Source: Pyropia yezoensis (Eukaryota > Rhodophyta > Bangiophyceae > Bangiales > Bangiaceae). From it: a DNA stretch of 64,000 nt. The DNA lies in NCBI GenBank assembly GCA_009829735.1, contig CM020618.1:6623758-6687757 (forward strand), read 5' to 3'. A program made the position numbers and the translations under genes. The notes beneath the pieces are model-generated. The model was not told where the DNA came from, did not search any database, and saw only the letters and a program-made list of their open reading frames with translations. How positions within the stretch are numbered: position 1 is the first letter of the stretch; each line of letters opens with the position of its first letter. This document shows positions 1 to 12,944 of this stretch, piece after piece.

Positions 1-3000
1 GACTGGGCAGACGTGCCGGTGGCGGTACCGTGGACACCGCCCGCAGCGGCGGCGCCCGCAGCCGGCGCCGCCACCGCGGCTGGGTCTGGCGACGCTGGCG
101 CCGCCGACGCGGACGTTGGCAGCCGGTTCTGCGTGCCATCTGCAATACCGCTGCGGGGGTTGCTGGATGCCTCAACCGAGTGGCCCATGGAGCGTCGCCG
201 GCGTGTGCCACCCGGCCGGTTGCCCCCCGCCTGGACGTCCATGTCGGGCGTGGCACGGTGGCGGCGCCGGTGCCAGCGGCCACCGCCCGAGCGGGCGCTG
301 CTGCTGCCATCGTCATCGCCGTCGCCGTCGCTGACGCTCCTGCTGCTGTCCCGGCTGCCCCTGTTCACGCCGCCACCACCTTGACTCGAAAGCGCCTGCT
401 GCTGGCGTTCCCGGAAGCTGCGCCGGGCTATCCCGCTGCGTCGCGCCTCGGCGGGCGACTCGGCCGCGGCCGCGGCTGCACGCTCCTCTTCACTATCACT
501 GCTGCCGTCCGCATTGATCATCAGGTTGCGCTCCGAGAGGGAAACCAGCTTGGACAGGTGGATGGGGCTCTTCACCAGCGTCTTGCGCTTCCACTGTTTG
601 CGGACGACAAAGTCGCGGATGTTAATTTGGGCAGCCTCGAGCAGCGGGTTCACCGCCGAGCCCGCCGCCGGCGTGGGCGCGCCCGCAGCTGCAAACGTGT
701 CGGGAGACAGCCACTCGTGCTGCAGCGCCCGCACAGCTGTGAGTCGTGCCGTTGGGTCGCGAACAAGGAGCGACGCCACAAACGCACGTGCCGCCGGGGT
801 GACGCGGCTCCACTCGTCGCCTGTCAAGCGAACGTGCGCGAACTTGACTTTCTGGACGAGCTGCACCAGGTCCGCATCGTCAAATGGAGGAAAGCCAACG
901 AGCAGCACGTGCGTGATGACACCCAGAGACCACAGGTCCGCGGCAGAGCCGTACGGCAATCGCAGCAATACCTCGGGGGCCACGTACAGCGGCGTGCCGC
1001 AAAGCTGGCGACACGACTCGCCCGCAACCGACACATGCGCAATGCCAAAGTCCGTGAGCTTCACCAGCGCCCCTGCCGCTGAGGAGGTAAACATGAGGTT
1101 CTCGGGCTTCAGGTCCCGGTGAACCACGTGGCGCTCATGACAGTAGGCAAGGGCGGTGAGGGTGGAGCGCACTAGGTCGGCGGCGTCCCGCTCCGAGTAC
1201 CGTGCGTAGTGCTCCGGCTCGGACAGGCGAGGGAGTAGCAAACCGCCACCCAGGAGCTCAAGAATAATGTAGACAAACTGCTCATCCTCGGTCACCTCGT
1301 ACAACTCTACCGTGTTGGGAGCAGAGGAGCCGAGGCGAGTCAGGGCGGCCACCTCCCGGCACACACCCGCAGGGTCGTACAAGTCCTTGACACCCTTAGG
1401 AATGACCTTCATCGCCGCCCGCGTGGTCGGCTGGCGGCGGTGAGAAACGAGGCGGACCTCTGAAAAGGCGCCCTCCCCGAGCAACGGGCCCACCATCCAA
1501 CGCTGCGAGATGGGTGTCCGCTGGTAGTAGCCACCGGCAATGCGTGAGAGGAGGGTGCGCCCGCGAGGAAGCACTGGCCGCGAGCGAGGGGTTGCGCCTA
1601 CAGCAGAGGCACCAGATCCTGCGTGACCACTGTCGACGCCACCACCACCCCCAAACCCACCGCTGTTGGCCCGACGCGCAACGTCGGATCGACCCCCCGC
1701 CCCAGCACCGGCGACACCGCCACCGGCGCCTCCATCTGCAACACCCCCCAGCGACGCCACGTGGGCGGCCAGGCTGGCTGACCCGGCGCTCAGTCGAGGT
1801 TCCGACAGCACCCGTGATGTGACACGGTGAAATCCCGGCGTGGCCGTCCCGCTCGCCCCCCCCCCGCCATTGCCAAATCCCGTTGGCAGCTTGAGGTTGT
1901 TGTACTGCTCCTCGTCAAGGCTGCGCGTACTGTGCTCTGAGTTCCCATACGACTTGACGGAAATGAACGTCACGCGGAGCGGGTTGACCCCGCCCCCCGG
2001 CCCGGTCTTGAAGCTTTTGCCCCCAACCGAGCCACCGAGGCCGTCGCCCATGCTCAGTGCTAGCCCACTGCTGTTGCCACCGCCGAGCGCCAGCCGCTTG
2101 GCCGCGGGTATCGACCCAGAAAAGCTCGCGCCTCGGTCCGTCACACCGCCCCCACCGCCGGCGCCGTCAGGATCACCGCCGTCGCCCATCGAGCGTCGGC
2201 CGTAGCGGCGGCCAAAACCCGCGCCATAGCCCGAGCTACCAGTGACAGAGCCAAAGCCCGCGGCGTATCCTGGGCCCCCGCCAACGCCAGCACCCCCAGC
2301 GGCGCTGGCGCCCATGCTAAAGCTGCCCCCGCCGCCGCCAACGCTGCCGCGACCAACAAAGCCACTCGGGACCAGGTTCACCGGCCGCGACGGGGTGGAC
2401 CACGCCGCATCCGTGGAATCGTCAGCGCCACTGTCGTCCGTGAGGGTGGGTGCGGGCGCGGGGGGCGGGGGAAGACCCAACGACATCGCCTCCGCGGCGG
2501 AAGCGCCGTCCCAGCGGTCCGAACCGGCGGCCGCGGCAGCGGCGGCGGCGGCGTACACGCCTCCGCCGCCACCGCCACCTCCACCGCCGCCACCGCCGCC
2601 GCCACCAGTGGCACCTCCCGACATCCAGGCCGACGCACCCACAAACGACCAGGAAGCCGCATCGGCCTCAGCAGCCGTCGGGGCCTGCCGGTCAGCTACG
2701 CGCTGAGCCTGTGCCGATCGGAGGGGTACCGCGGCTGCTGCCGTCGCCCCCGCCACAACAGCGGCGGCCGGTGCAGGAGCAGGGACGTCCCCTCTATCCG
2801 TGCTCCCGCCTCCCCGGCCGCCACCTACGCCCACGTCCACCACAATCTCTGACGAGTCAACGCGCTCAAAGGAGTCGCTGCTGAGCGTGTTCGCAACGCT
2901 CAGCCGCTCCTCAAACACTAATCGCACACCGACCTTACCGGGTGCTCCTGGTGGAGGCGTCGCGCGGCCGTCCCTGCCCCCTCCGCCCCCTCCACCCGCG

Positions 3001-6000
3001 CCAGTCGTCGACATCGTCGCGTCAGCCACTTCCCGGTACTGCCGCGTCAAGGCCTCCACGTCGTCGCGGAGGGTCTCAATTTTGGCGGCCGCCACCTCAG
3101 TCGGCGAAACAGCGTCTGCGTGAGCAACGAGCGCGCGGAGGCCCGCTGGGATGGCGGGAGGCCGCACAAGGCCCGCGACGGGCGCGAGCTCCTCAACGCG
3201 GCCAAGCAGCTTGCGCACCGCCGCGTGTTGGCGCACCGGCGCACGTTCCAGACCCGCCTCCATGAATCGCCGCCAGGTGCGCCACGCGCGGGCGTCGCTG
3301 AGCGACAGCCCACCGCCCCGGGTGATTGGGGAGGACCGGTCACCGCCACGACGGCGGCGAGGGGGCGCACGGCCAGCTCCTGAAGCGCTGTTGCCACCAC
3401 CACCGCTAGTGCTGGGGCCGTCCTCAAAGCCGCCCGCCACGTCCCCATCGTCCACTAGTTCCGCCTCCCCCCGCCAGTCATCGTCATCCAGCGGTATTCC
3501 GTCGGGTCGGTCTGCCGCAGCGGCGGCGGCGGCAGCAGCGTCGCGGCCCTCTGCTCTCGCCACCGCGACACGGAGGGAGCGGGCGCGATGCGAGGCACGG
3601 CGGGGCACCCCCGTCGCCCCACCGGTCGCAGGGGTAGGCGCGGCGCCGGCCGCAGCCGCGTCTCGTCCGTGCGACGGGGGCCTCGCCCACGGCTCCCGCC
3701 GTTGCTCTGCGGGGGTCAGCGCCCGCGGCTCGGCAGTGGAAGGAGACCGTACAGGTTCACCCACTGCCGCAGCGCGGCCACGACTTGCCCCGTCGAGGGC
3801 TGTCGCCGGGAAGTGCGGTGGCGGCGAGAACGCACGCCCCGTCGGCGACGGCAGCCCAGCCGACGGCGATGAAGGCAGCCGATCAAGGGGATGGCGCGGC
3901 GGTGGGCTGGGCGACAGTCGGTCCGTCACCCGGCGATCGGCCGCGGGCCCCCCTCCCGCCGCTGCCGCTGCCGCCGCTACCGTCACAGCGGCAGCGTCAC
4001 GCGACCGGTCCCGATCGCGCTGTCGGCTAGCTAAACGACCCGTCGCGTCGGCATCGGCCCCCAGCGCGGGTGACACGACCTCCATCGCGTCGGCCGACGG
4101 GGCGGCGGGCGACCAGCCGTATGCCGAATGCGACAAGGCGCTGTGTGGCGACCGACCGTCACTCTCCGCGGCGGCCGCCTCCCGACGTCGCCGCCGTTGG
4201 CGCACCGAACCGGCCGGGAGCGCGACCGGCGCAGCAGTTACATCCAGGCTCGGCCAGCGGCCCGCTTCACGGTTCGCGCGCGACGTGTCGGCCTCCGTCG
4301 CGGAGCAAGAGTCTGATGCGCCTGCGCTCGCCAGCACAGCGGCGGTGAGAAGCGGTGGGGGTGGTGGTGGCGGCGGTGGAGGAGAGTCGTACAGCTCGCC
4401 AACGCCAGGGTAGGCCGCTGCGGGCCCGAGCGGGGCGCCCAGCCCGCTGTCCTCGTCTTCCTCCTCCGCCTCCTCCGCGACGCGAAGGCGCTTGGTGCGG
4501 CGAACACGCTTGCGTGTGCGCCGCGGTTCACCCTCTGACTCCCCACCCGCCCCGGCTGCCGCGATCTGCCCCGACGGCAGGGGCAACCGGGGCAGCCGCG
4601 TCGCGGCGGTGGTGTCCCCGTCGGTGGTGAATGCGGCAAATGGCTGGCCGCGGACGGTCGCCGATGTGGAGGCAGCGCTGGCGCTGGGCACAGGGGATGG
4701 GGGAGGCAGCCCGGCCGCTCCCCCTACACTGCCTGCTCCGTGGTGGGCAGCTGCCACCGCAGCGGCGGCGGCGGCCGCCGCCGCCGTCAGCGTCGTCGGC
4801 AGGCGAGCTCCCAAGACGGGTGCCGACGGCGACGATGGCGTCGCACGCCGGTGCCTCCGCGGACGCGACGCCGCACTCAGAGATGTCAGGTGGGTGACGC
4901 CCCCCGGGGTGGGGGCAGCAGCCCCGGCGCCCCCCCGGGCGCCTCCGCCCCCCCCGGCTCCCCCTTCCGCCGCCCCCACCGCCACCCGCATCGACGCAGA
5001 TGACGCGGCGGCGCTGGTGGATACTGCCACCAGGTCGCTGTCCCCGTGGCTGGGCTGGGAAGCCGGGAGCCCCGGCGGTGGGGGGGGCTCCTCCTCCTCG
5101 CCCCCCCCCGTTCCCCCACGGCTGCGCGCCGACGTCACCGACGACCCTGACGGAGGGGACGCGCGCGCGCGCACCGCCGCGACGGAGCAGGCGAGCGCGG
5201 CGCGCTGCCACTCGGCAATCGCCGCGGCCTTGGCGGGCGTCAGCGCAAACGCGCGGATGCGGCGGCTCTCCTCGGCGGCCTCGGCGGCCGCGCGCGCCGC
5301 CTCGGCGGGGGGGGGGGGCACGTACGCCGCCTGCTGCTGCCGTACGTGGGCGCGGCGGAGCTCATCACCATCCAAGGGGGGCGGGTCCGCCGCTGCCGCT
5401 GCCACTGCCGCTGCCGCTGCCGCTGCTGCCGCCGCCCCTGGTGGGCCGTCTGCGTCGCCATATGGGAGGAGCGGAGGGGGGAGGAGCGGGAGCGGCGGGG
5501 GGGGCGGTGGCACCGCCCGCCCTTCCCCCAATAGGAGCGGCAGGGAGGGGGAGCCGGCAGGGTGCCCCACCCCGCCGGTGCCGCCAGTGCCGCCGCCAGC
5601 AGCCCGCGGGTCGCCCCCTTCGCTGGTGAAGGGCGGCCGCGCGGCGGCGGCGCCATGGCGGGGCCGTCGACGAGCCCCTGACGATGGCGCCACAGCGGGG
5701 GGGGGGGACTGAGTGCGGGGAGGCGGCGGCGGTGGCAGCGCCGGCGGTGGCGGTGGTGGTGGCGGTGGCGGTGGCGGTGGCGGGGGCGGTGGCGGTGGCG
5801 GTGGCGGTGGCGGTGGGGGGGGGGCAACGCCCCCCGCACCTGGCGGGGGGGGGGAGGGGGGGACGCGGCGGCGGCGCGCCACCCCGGCCGCCCCCTCGGC
5901 GGGAGCCCCCACCGGCCGCGGGCCCGCGGCGGCGGCAACCGCGGCAGCGGTGGGGGCGACGGCGGCGGCGGCGGCGGCGGCGGCACCGGCAGCGTTGCCG

Positions 6001-6381
6001 CCGCGCAGGCCATCGGCGTCGCTGGCGTGACGGTCATGGCCAGCGTCGTCTGCGGCGGCGGCAATGGCGCCCGCTGCGGCCAGTCTTTGGCCGCTGGCAC
6101 GCTTCCCACCCCCACGGCGGCGGGTGACGGCGGCGGCGGCGGCGGCCGCCGGGATGGCGTCGAGGGTGCCGGGCGCGGCGGCCGGGGCGGCGCCCGCCCC
6201 CCCCTTCCCCCCCACCGACATGGATGGTGGCGGCGGTGGCGGAGCGCCCCCGCGACCCCCCCCCGTCCCTCCCTCCGCTGCCCTCATTATTGCCGCCACC
6301 ACTGGTCCGGGCACCGCCACCGCCGCCGCCGGCCGGTCACGCACGCCCCCGCCACCACCACCGCCCCCACCGCCGCCATCC

Positions 6382-6440
<59 letters not shown>

Positions 6441-6602
6441 GCCGCCGCTGCCGCCGCCGCCACCGCCGCCGCCATCGACGCTGCCTCCACTGGCGCCCCC
6501 GCCACCCACACCGCTGCCGGCAGCGCGTTCAAAGCGCGCCACCAGCGACCGCACCGTTGGCGCCGCCGCCGCCGCCGCCGTCGCTGCTACCGCGGGCGCC
6601 AT
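1..6602 (-). CDS. Very long CAMK-type Ser/Thr protein kinase, partial (C-terminal end lies off the left edge)
   Basis: A single frame (codons starting at multiples of 3 on the plus strand) is open from the left edge to about 7023. I place the start at the ATG at 6602, because it opens a helical stretch before the first Gly-rich tract; ATGs at 6287 and 6221 are alternatives. About 2,200 residues are visible. Residues 1 to about 1700 are Gly/Ala/Pro/Ser-rich with islands of normal protein, including charged helices near 5200-5400 and 3050-3300. The kinase domain spans about residues 1700-1970: Gly-loop GEGAFSEV, catalytic Lys 1732 (AMK), HRDLKPEN with Asp 1830, DFG Asp 1851, APE Glu 1877. All catalytic residues are present, so it should be active. 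The HRD region and C-lobe resemble CaMK/DAPK-like kinases. The tail is Ser/Arg-rich and reaches the edge without a stop. Substrate is unknown. No intron is needed, and it is divergent from the transporter gene at 8656. Confidence 0.85.
5735..5822. repeat. GGTGGC-type microsatellite within the kinase gene
   Basis: A nearly pure run of GGTGGC/GGCGGT hexamers. On the minus strand, in the kinase frame, it encodes a proline-rich tract. It keeps the frame open and is a likely site of length polymorphism and assembly slippage. Confidence 0.8.
6350..6480. repeat. CCG/CCA trinucleotide repeat within the kinase 5' coding region
   Basis: About 120 bases of CCGCCGCCG with occasional CCA. In the minus-strand kinase frame it reads as a polyglycine tract shortly after the proposed start at 6602. 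Confidence 0.8.
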
Positions 6603-8655
6603 GACTCGGCGCCCGCCACTCTCCTTCCCCCCCCCCCCCCCCCCCCTTCTCCTCTCCCCTCCCCTCCCCACAGTCCTTACCAGCGGCAAAGACCGGGCGC
6701 CAGGCGGGTCCGCGTGTGGGAAGACGCCGGAAGCGGGCGGAAGGGGGGAGAAGCGCGGCCGCGCGAGGGGGGGAGGGAGGGGTGCGGGAGGTGGGGGGGC
6801 GGGGGGGCGGGGGGCGGGGGTGGGAGCACGGCGGCGGGGGCGGAGGGGGCGAGGGGTGGGCAGGCCGCGCGGGAGGCGCGTGGCCGCAGGCCGCGGCGGG
6901 GACGCGGCCTCCTCACCCCCCCCCCAGCCCAGTGTGTCGGTGGGTACGGCGCGCTCGCCGCGTGGCGGCGGTCCGTCGGTGGCCCCCCCAAACCTGGCCA
7001 CCGCCCCCCCCCTCCCCCCCACTCAGCTGGGTTGCCACGGGGGTCGGCACTGGCCGCGGTCGGGCCGCTCGCTGGGCGGGTGCCCCTCCCCCCCTCTCCG
7101 CCCCACCGCTCGACGTCGCGCGACGTTGCGGGCGCTGGTTGGGCGGGGGGGGTGTCGGGGAGCGGGGCGGTAGGGCCGCCGCCGCCCACGTGTGGGCAGG
7201 CAGGCCAGAGCGGCGGCTCGAGGCGTGACGCCATTATTCCTCCATTGGCTGCGGGGGGGGGGGGGGGGGGGCGCCCCCCGCGGTGCCAGCACGCACGCCA
7301 CACCACCGCGGTCTGCGGCCGCGGGCGCCTGGCGGTGCCACAGACCACAGGCCAGCGGGTGGCGGCACGAAACACTCGCGCACCGTTGGTCTGGAAGGGG
7401 GGGGGGGGGGGGGAAGGGAGCCGTCGTCATCGCCACAACCTTGAAGGTGTCTCTGGGGGGGGCACACGACCACGGCCCTCGGGGCGGTCGCCCCCCACCC
7501 CCCGCCCCCGACCGGCCGGCGCGTGCCTGCCTGCGTTCGCGGTGGGGGTGGGGCTCGCGAGCCGCCGCCCGCCGCGCCGTCCGTAGTTGGGACGTCAGGC
7601 ACCAACCACGTGGCAATTGAGCGATAAGCGGGGCCCTCGGGAGGGAGACAAGTATGACTCGGCACTGGACAAGTTGTCTGCTTAAAGAAATTGAGAGCGA
7701 AGTAAGCGCTGACGGTCACCGTCATCTAAATCGAGCGTTAGACGGCGCATGCACCCCTGCGCCACTGTATAGCCGCATGATCCAGCACACGCGCCCGCGG
7801 GACCGACACTCACAGCCGGGACGTGGCCCGCCTGGGCTCTTTTCCCTGTGCGTCCTCTGCGCCCACGGCGGCAGGCATCCCAGTCCCGCGCACCCAGCAG
7901 CAGACCAGTGCCTGCTCCCGCACACCCCTTCTACTCGCCCATTTGTGCGGGACCCCCCCCGTGGCGCCCTACCCCTGCCACCCCCCGCCCCACGGGCGCT
8001 TGGGCCCATTGCCGAGAGCGGATCGTCGCCCGCACAGCAGTGCGGCTCGCTGCAATGGGCTGAAAAACTCTTTCCATTGCGATCGACGCGTGCGGCCCCC
8101 ACCCACCCAGCCCCTCCCCTCTCCGTGTCTACCCCGGCCGCGTGTGTATCCCCCCACCCCGTTGGCGAGGCCAACCTCCGCGGCCGTCTCCCCCCCCCCC
8201 CTCCTCTCGTGCCACGCCCGCCCGCGCGCCGCCACGCCGGGCGCCGGGCGTTAGGCGGAGGAGGGGGGAGGGAGGGGAGGCCGGGGAGGGGGGCCCACCG
8301 CCGCAACCGCTGGCGGTTGCGGCCGCGTTGGTGGGGCGCGGCGGCTGACGGCGGCAGCGCCCAGCAGGCCAAGCCCGTTGCTGCTGGCCGCTGCCGTCGT
8401 CGTCGCGACCGTCCCTGTCCCTGTGGCCGTGTCGCGGTCACTGGTCCCGCCGTCGCGGCCGGCCGGTCGCGCGCTGTGCGGCCGACGCACGCAGGTTGGG
8501 AGGGGGGCGCGGCCGCCGCGGGGGCCACGAGCCACGTCGGCCAGCCCCCCCCCCCCCCCCGCCTCCGTTCCGTCCGTCCCGGTCGCCGCCAACGGGCGCG
8601 GCAGCCCCCCATTTAGCGCCCGCTCCCCCTTCCCTTCCGCCCCCCCCCGCCGGCC
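6603..8655. other. Divergent intergenic region between kinase and transporter
   Basis: About 2 kb between two head-to-head genes, so it presumably holds both promoters. It has long G and C homopolymers and one less GC-rich island near 7600-7760. I recognise no protein, and the long ORFs here are repeat-driven shadows. I could not identify a convincing TATA box or other core element. Confidence 0.5.
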
Positions 8656-11257
8656 ATGCCCACCCCCCGTGGGCGGTCTCGCTCCATATCTCGGATGGCC
8701 AGCGCTGACATGGCGGCCGCCGCCGCCGCGGTGGCTCCGCTGCCGCCCACCGCCGACGGGACCCACCCCCTGTCCTCGTCGCCCGGCTCGGCAGCGGTGG
8801 GCGGGCTGGTGCCTGCTGGCGCGCCCGGCGGTAGCAGCACAAGCACCAATGGCGGCGGTAGCGGCTGTGGCGGCGGCGGCGGCGGCGGCGGCGGTGGTGG
8901 TGGCGACGGCGGCGGTGGCGGGGCGGGGGTCCCCCTGTCCCCGCGCGCCGCGGCGACCGCGGTGGCACGGCGGGTCGTGGGGGCGACGGCCGCCGCCCGC
9001 CGGGCGCTGGCGTCCATCCCCCGGCGGCACGCCATGGTTGCGCTCGTCGGCTCGTGTAGCGTGCTCAACTATGCGGACCGGGTCAACCTGTCGGTGGCGG
9101 TCATCCCCATGGCGGAGGCCTTCCAGTGGGACGCCCCCGCGCAGGGGGTGGTGCTGTCGGCCTTCTTTTGGGGCTATGCCCCCGCCCAGCTGATGGGCGC
9201 CGCCGCGTGCCGCCGGTGGGGGGCGGTGCGGGTGCTCGCCACGGCGGCGACTGCGTGGTCACTGTTTACCTTTATCACCCCGGCCGCGGCGGGGGCGGGG
9301 TGGACTTGGCTGCTCGCATGCAGGATTCTGTTGGGCCTCGGCGAAGGTGTGTTTGTGGGGTGGGGAGGCGCGGGGGGGGGGGGGGCTGTCTGGGGAAGGG
9401 GGTGTGTGACATTGGGGGGTTGGTGGCAGGGGAGCCGTGGGGGGAGGGGGGTGCGTCGCCGGATGGGCAACGTTGCGTGCACGCCTCACCGCCCCGCGGG
9501 ACACGGTGGGAGTGTCGCCTGTGTCTCATAGAAAAGGGTCGGAAAGCTGCTGCTGCCTGGTATTACCCCCGCCACAGGGGGTTGTGTTGCTGCCGCCCTC
9601 GGCTCGTCACTGACTATTGCGGCTGGCTCGTGTGCTGTGGGTGTGCTTCACGTGCCCCGTCTGGATGCGCCGTTGTTCCCCCCATCCCCTTTCCCATTTT
9701 CCGCCCCCCCCCCCCCCCCTTGTTTGACAGGCGTGGCATTCCCCTCCTTTTACCACTTTATCAGCGGGTGGGTGCTGCCGCACGAGCGCGGCCGCGCGGT
9801 GGCGCTTTTACTGCTGGGCGTGCACATTGGCACAACGGTGGCGCTGCTGGGCTCGCCGCGCCTCCTCGCCGTCGCCGGCTGGCCGTCCGTCTTTCACGTG
9901 TTTGGGGGGGTGGGCCTCTTGTGGGTGGCCATGTGGGTGCGCTTTGCCCGTGACGCGCCGCCGTGGGGGGGGGCGGGCGCCAAGGCGGCGCCAGAAGAGG
10001 GGGACGTCGCGGGAGGGGCGCAGTGGGCCCCGCTTCCCACCACCGACGATGGTGCCGCCGCCCGGGGGGGGGCGGCCTCCGTAAGTGGGCCCCCCTCCCC
10101 AGCAGGGGGCATGGCCGGGGGGGGCGCGCCCGCGGCCGCGTCGGTGGTGCTGACGCTGGGCGCCAGCGGCCGCGGCGGCAGCAGCGGGGGCACCCTGTCG
10201 CCGGCTGCCGTCAGCGGCGCTGTGGGCACGGCCCCGCCGCCTGTGGTCGGCGGCGGCAGCGGCGGGCCAGCCTCCTCGTCGACGTCTGTGGCGGCAGGTG
10301 GGTCGGCCCCCTCCTCCCCCCCCATCCCCCTCTCCTCCCCCGCCCCCCCCTCGCCGCCCGTGCAACAGCGGGACGCGTTTGGTAACGCCGATCTTGTCAC
10401 CACCATCCGAGCGGTCTTTTCGCACCGCTCGACCATCGCGCTGGTGGTGGTCCAGTTTGCCCACTCGTGGTGCCACTATGTGGTGCTTTCGTGGCTGCCA
10501 ACCTTTTTTGCAGCCGCGTACGGGGTGCCCGCAGAAGAGCTGGGCTTTACATTTTTGCCGTACGTCGTGTGGTGTTGGTGTGGATGGGATGTGGGTGGGG
10601 GCGGGCGGGGGGTGGCAGTCTCAGAAGAGAGCCGTCTGCCTTGTGCCCCTAGTGCTGCTAGTGCGGCACCCACCACCACCACTGGCCGACCGTGCTCTCC
10701 CCTTTCCTCGCGTGCTCGACACTTACCCCCCACGTGGCGCGTGCGGTATTGTCCCCCTTTCTTATCTTGCCGTTCTTTCCCCTTCCCGTCCCCCCCCCCC
10801 CCTCAACAGGTATGCCGCGATGGCCATCACAACCCCCCTGGGCGGTGCCGCCGCGGACGCGCTGCTCCGGCGGGGCACCCCCCTCCTCGCTGTCCGCCGG
10901 CGGCTGCACCTGGTCGCCACCCTTGGCCCCGCCGTCGCCCTCATCGCCGCCACCCGCGCGACGACCCCCTTTGCCGCCGCCGCCGCGATTACGGCTGCGT
11001 GTGCCGCCACGTCGGGCGGCGCGACGGGGGGCTTTGAGGCGGCCTTTCTGGACGTTGCCTCCCCCGGTGCGGTGGGCACGCTAAAGGCGGTGGCGAATAC
11101 GGCTGCCAGCGGGGCGGGCATGCTGGCGGTGCCCCTGACGGGCGCGCTGCGGGGGCGGTGGGGGTGGGCGGCGCTGTTTGGGAGCCTCGTGCCCGTACAG
11201 CTGGCGTCGGCGGTGGTGTTTTGGCGTTGGGGGGGGGTCGACCGCGTGACGCTGTGA
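8656..11257 (+). CDS. SLC17/PHT4-like major facilitator anion (phosphate) transporter, three exons
   Basis: Exons 8656-9346, 9731-10559 and 10810-11257 join in frame to 655 residues plus stop. Intron 1 is GTGTGT...ACAG. Intron 2 is GTACGT...ACAG and restores the joined peptide LPYAAM. The family signature is clear: NYADRVNLSVAV near residue 138, then the loop entering GVAFPSFYHFISGWVLPHERGRA, followed by about 12 hydrophobic segments. Known members are organic-anion or Na/phosphate symporters; plant PHT4 members sit in plastid membranes. The roughly 110-residue N-terminus is Ala/Gly/Ser-rich and could be a plastid transit peptide, but that is inference. A long Gly/Ser/Pro insert lies between helices 6 and 7 (exon 2), where the family has its central loop. 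Start choice is uncertain: ATGs at 8695 and 8710 are also in frame. Confidence 0.88.
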
Positions 11258-12913
11258 GAGGGGGTTACAAGAGTGAAGTGGGGGGGGGGGAGGGCAAGGG
11301 CAAGTGGGGGGACGACAGCGGTAACGCCGCGGCGCCCCGCCTATTTGGACGCGAGGAGGAGGGCAGGCGGCGCGGGTAAAAAAGGGTGGGCACACAGCCG
11401 ATAAATAGGCAGACACAGAGCACGGCGCAACCGCCCTCCCCCCCCTTACGCCCCTCTGTTGGGGAGCATAGCCGCCCCCTCCCCCCCCTTCCCCCCCCCC
11501 CCCCCCTCTCCCCCCCGGGTGACGGCGGCGGGCCCGCGCCCGTCTCCCCCTCCCCCCCCCCCCTTCCGCCTCCGCCTCCCCCGCGTGCGCGCGGGACTGC
11601 ATGTGGTGCTTGAGGGAGCCCCGCCACTTGAACATCTTGCCACAGTGTGGCACCTTGCACACAAACTGTTTGTCGTCGCTGTGCTGTGGGGGGGGAGGGT
11701 GGCACGCCGCGACAAAGGGGGGGGGGCGGAGGGGGGGGGGGGAAGAAAAAAAAAAAGCAAAGGGCGGGCAAAGGGATGGGGGTGGGGGGGGGGGGGGGAG
11801 GGCAGGCAGGCAGGCAGGCAGGCAGGCAACCCACAACAGAGGGGCAGCGCGGGGCAGGGAGGGGGGGGGGGGGGGGGGGGGAGGGAGGGGAAGATGGATG
11901 GCAAGGGCTGTCAGTGGCGGAACACGCGTCGAGCAGACCGCCCTGGGGGGCGGTGGCGGTGGCGGTGGCGGCGGTGGCGGCGGCGGCGACGGCGACAGCG
12001 GAAACGGCGGCGGCAGCGGCGACGGCGGCGGCGGCGGCGCTCCCGCACACTGTCAGACGACGCCGTCTGTGTGGGGCAGGTGGCGGCGGCGCCACCGTCA
12101 GCGGCGGCGGCAGCGGCGACGGCGGCCATTCCCCCGCGTCGACAGCAGGCGGGCGGTGGGCAGGCGGGCGGGCGGGCGGGCGGGCGGGCGGGCGGGCGGG
12201 CGGGCGGGCGGGCGGGCGGGCGGGCGGACCGGGCGGGCGTCCCTCCCGTCCCACCCACCCGCCCGCCCCGCCAGCCCCCCCCGTCCCAACACCCCCCCCC
12301 ATCGCCACTCCAGCCCGCCCCACCCACCCACCCCCCCCCTCCCCCCGCCCCAAAACACTCTGAACGATCACACGACAAAAGCAGACGGAAAAAAAGAAAA
12401 AAAAAAAAAAGCACGGGGGCAACAACGTACCTTGCGCATGTGCTCCTTGAGGTTAAAGGCGCGGCTAAAGCTCCGCCCACACCCCGCCACCTCACACGGC
12501 AGGTTGCACCGCCACGACGGGCGGAGGACGCCCCCGACGGGGCCACCCCCCCCCGCCGCCGCCGCCGCCGCGGCGGCGGTGCCAGCGGCGGCGGCGCCGC
12601 GACGCCGCCCGCGGGCGGCCAGGCGGCGGGGGCGGCCGCCGGGGCGGCCGCCGGTGACGGCACCGTCCCCCCCGCCGCCGCCGCCGCCGCTGCCGCCGCC
12701 ACCCCCACCCCCACCGCTGCTGTCCCCGTTACGCCCACCGCCACCGCCACCGCCACCGCCACCACCGCCACTGCTGCCACCGTCGCCGCCGCCGCCGTCG
12801 GCGTCGCCGCCACCGCCAGTGGCCATCCATCCCCAACGGCCCGGGGGGGGGGGACGGGGCGCCACCGCCGCCGCCGCCGACGCCGCCGCCGCGGTGTACC
12901 CGTCGTCCATCCC

Positions 12914-12944
<31 letters not shown>

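Noticed and set aside
6064-7586. Long plus-strand ORFs rich in Pro, Arg and Ala
   Set aside because: They are shadows of CCG repeats and G/C runs. The minus strand here carries the kinase frame, and 6.6-7.6 kb has no protein-like sequence in any frame.
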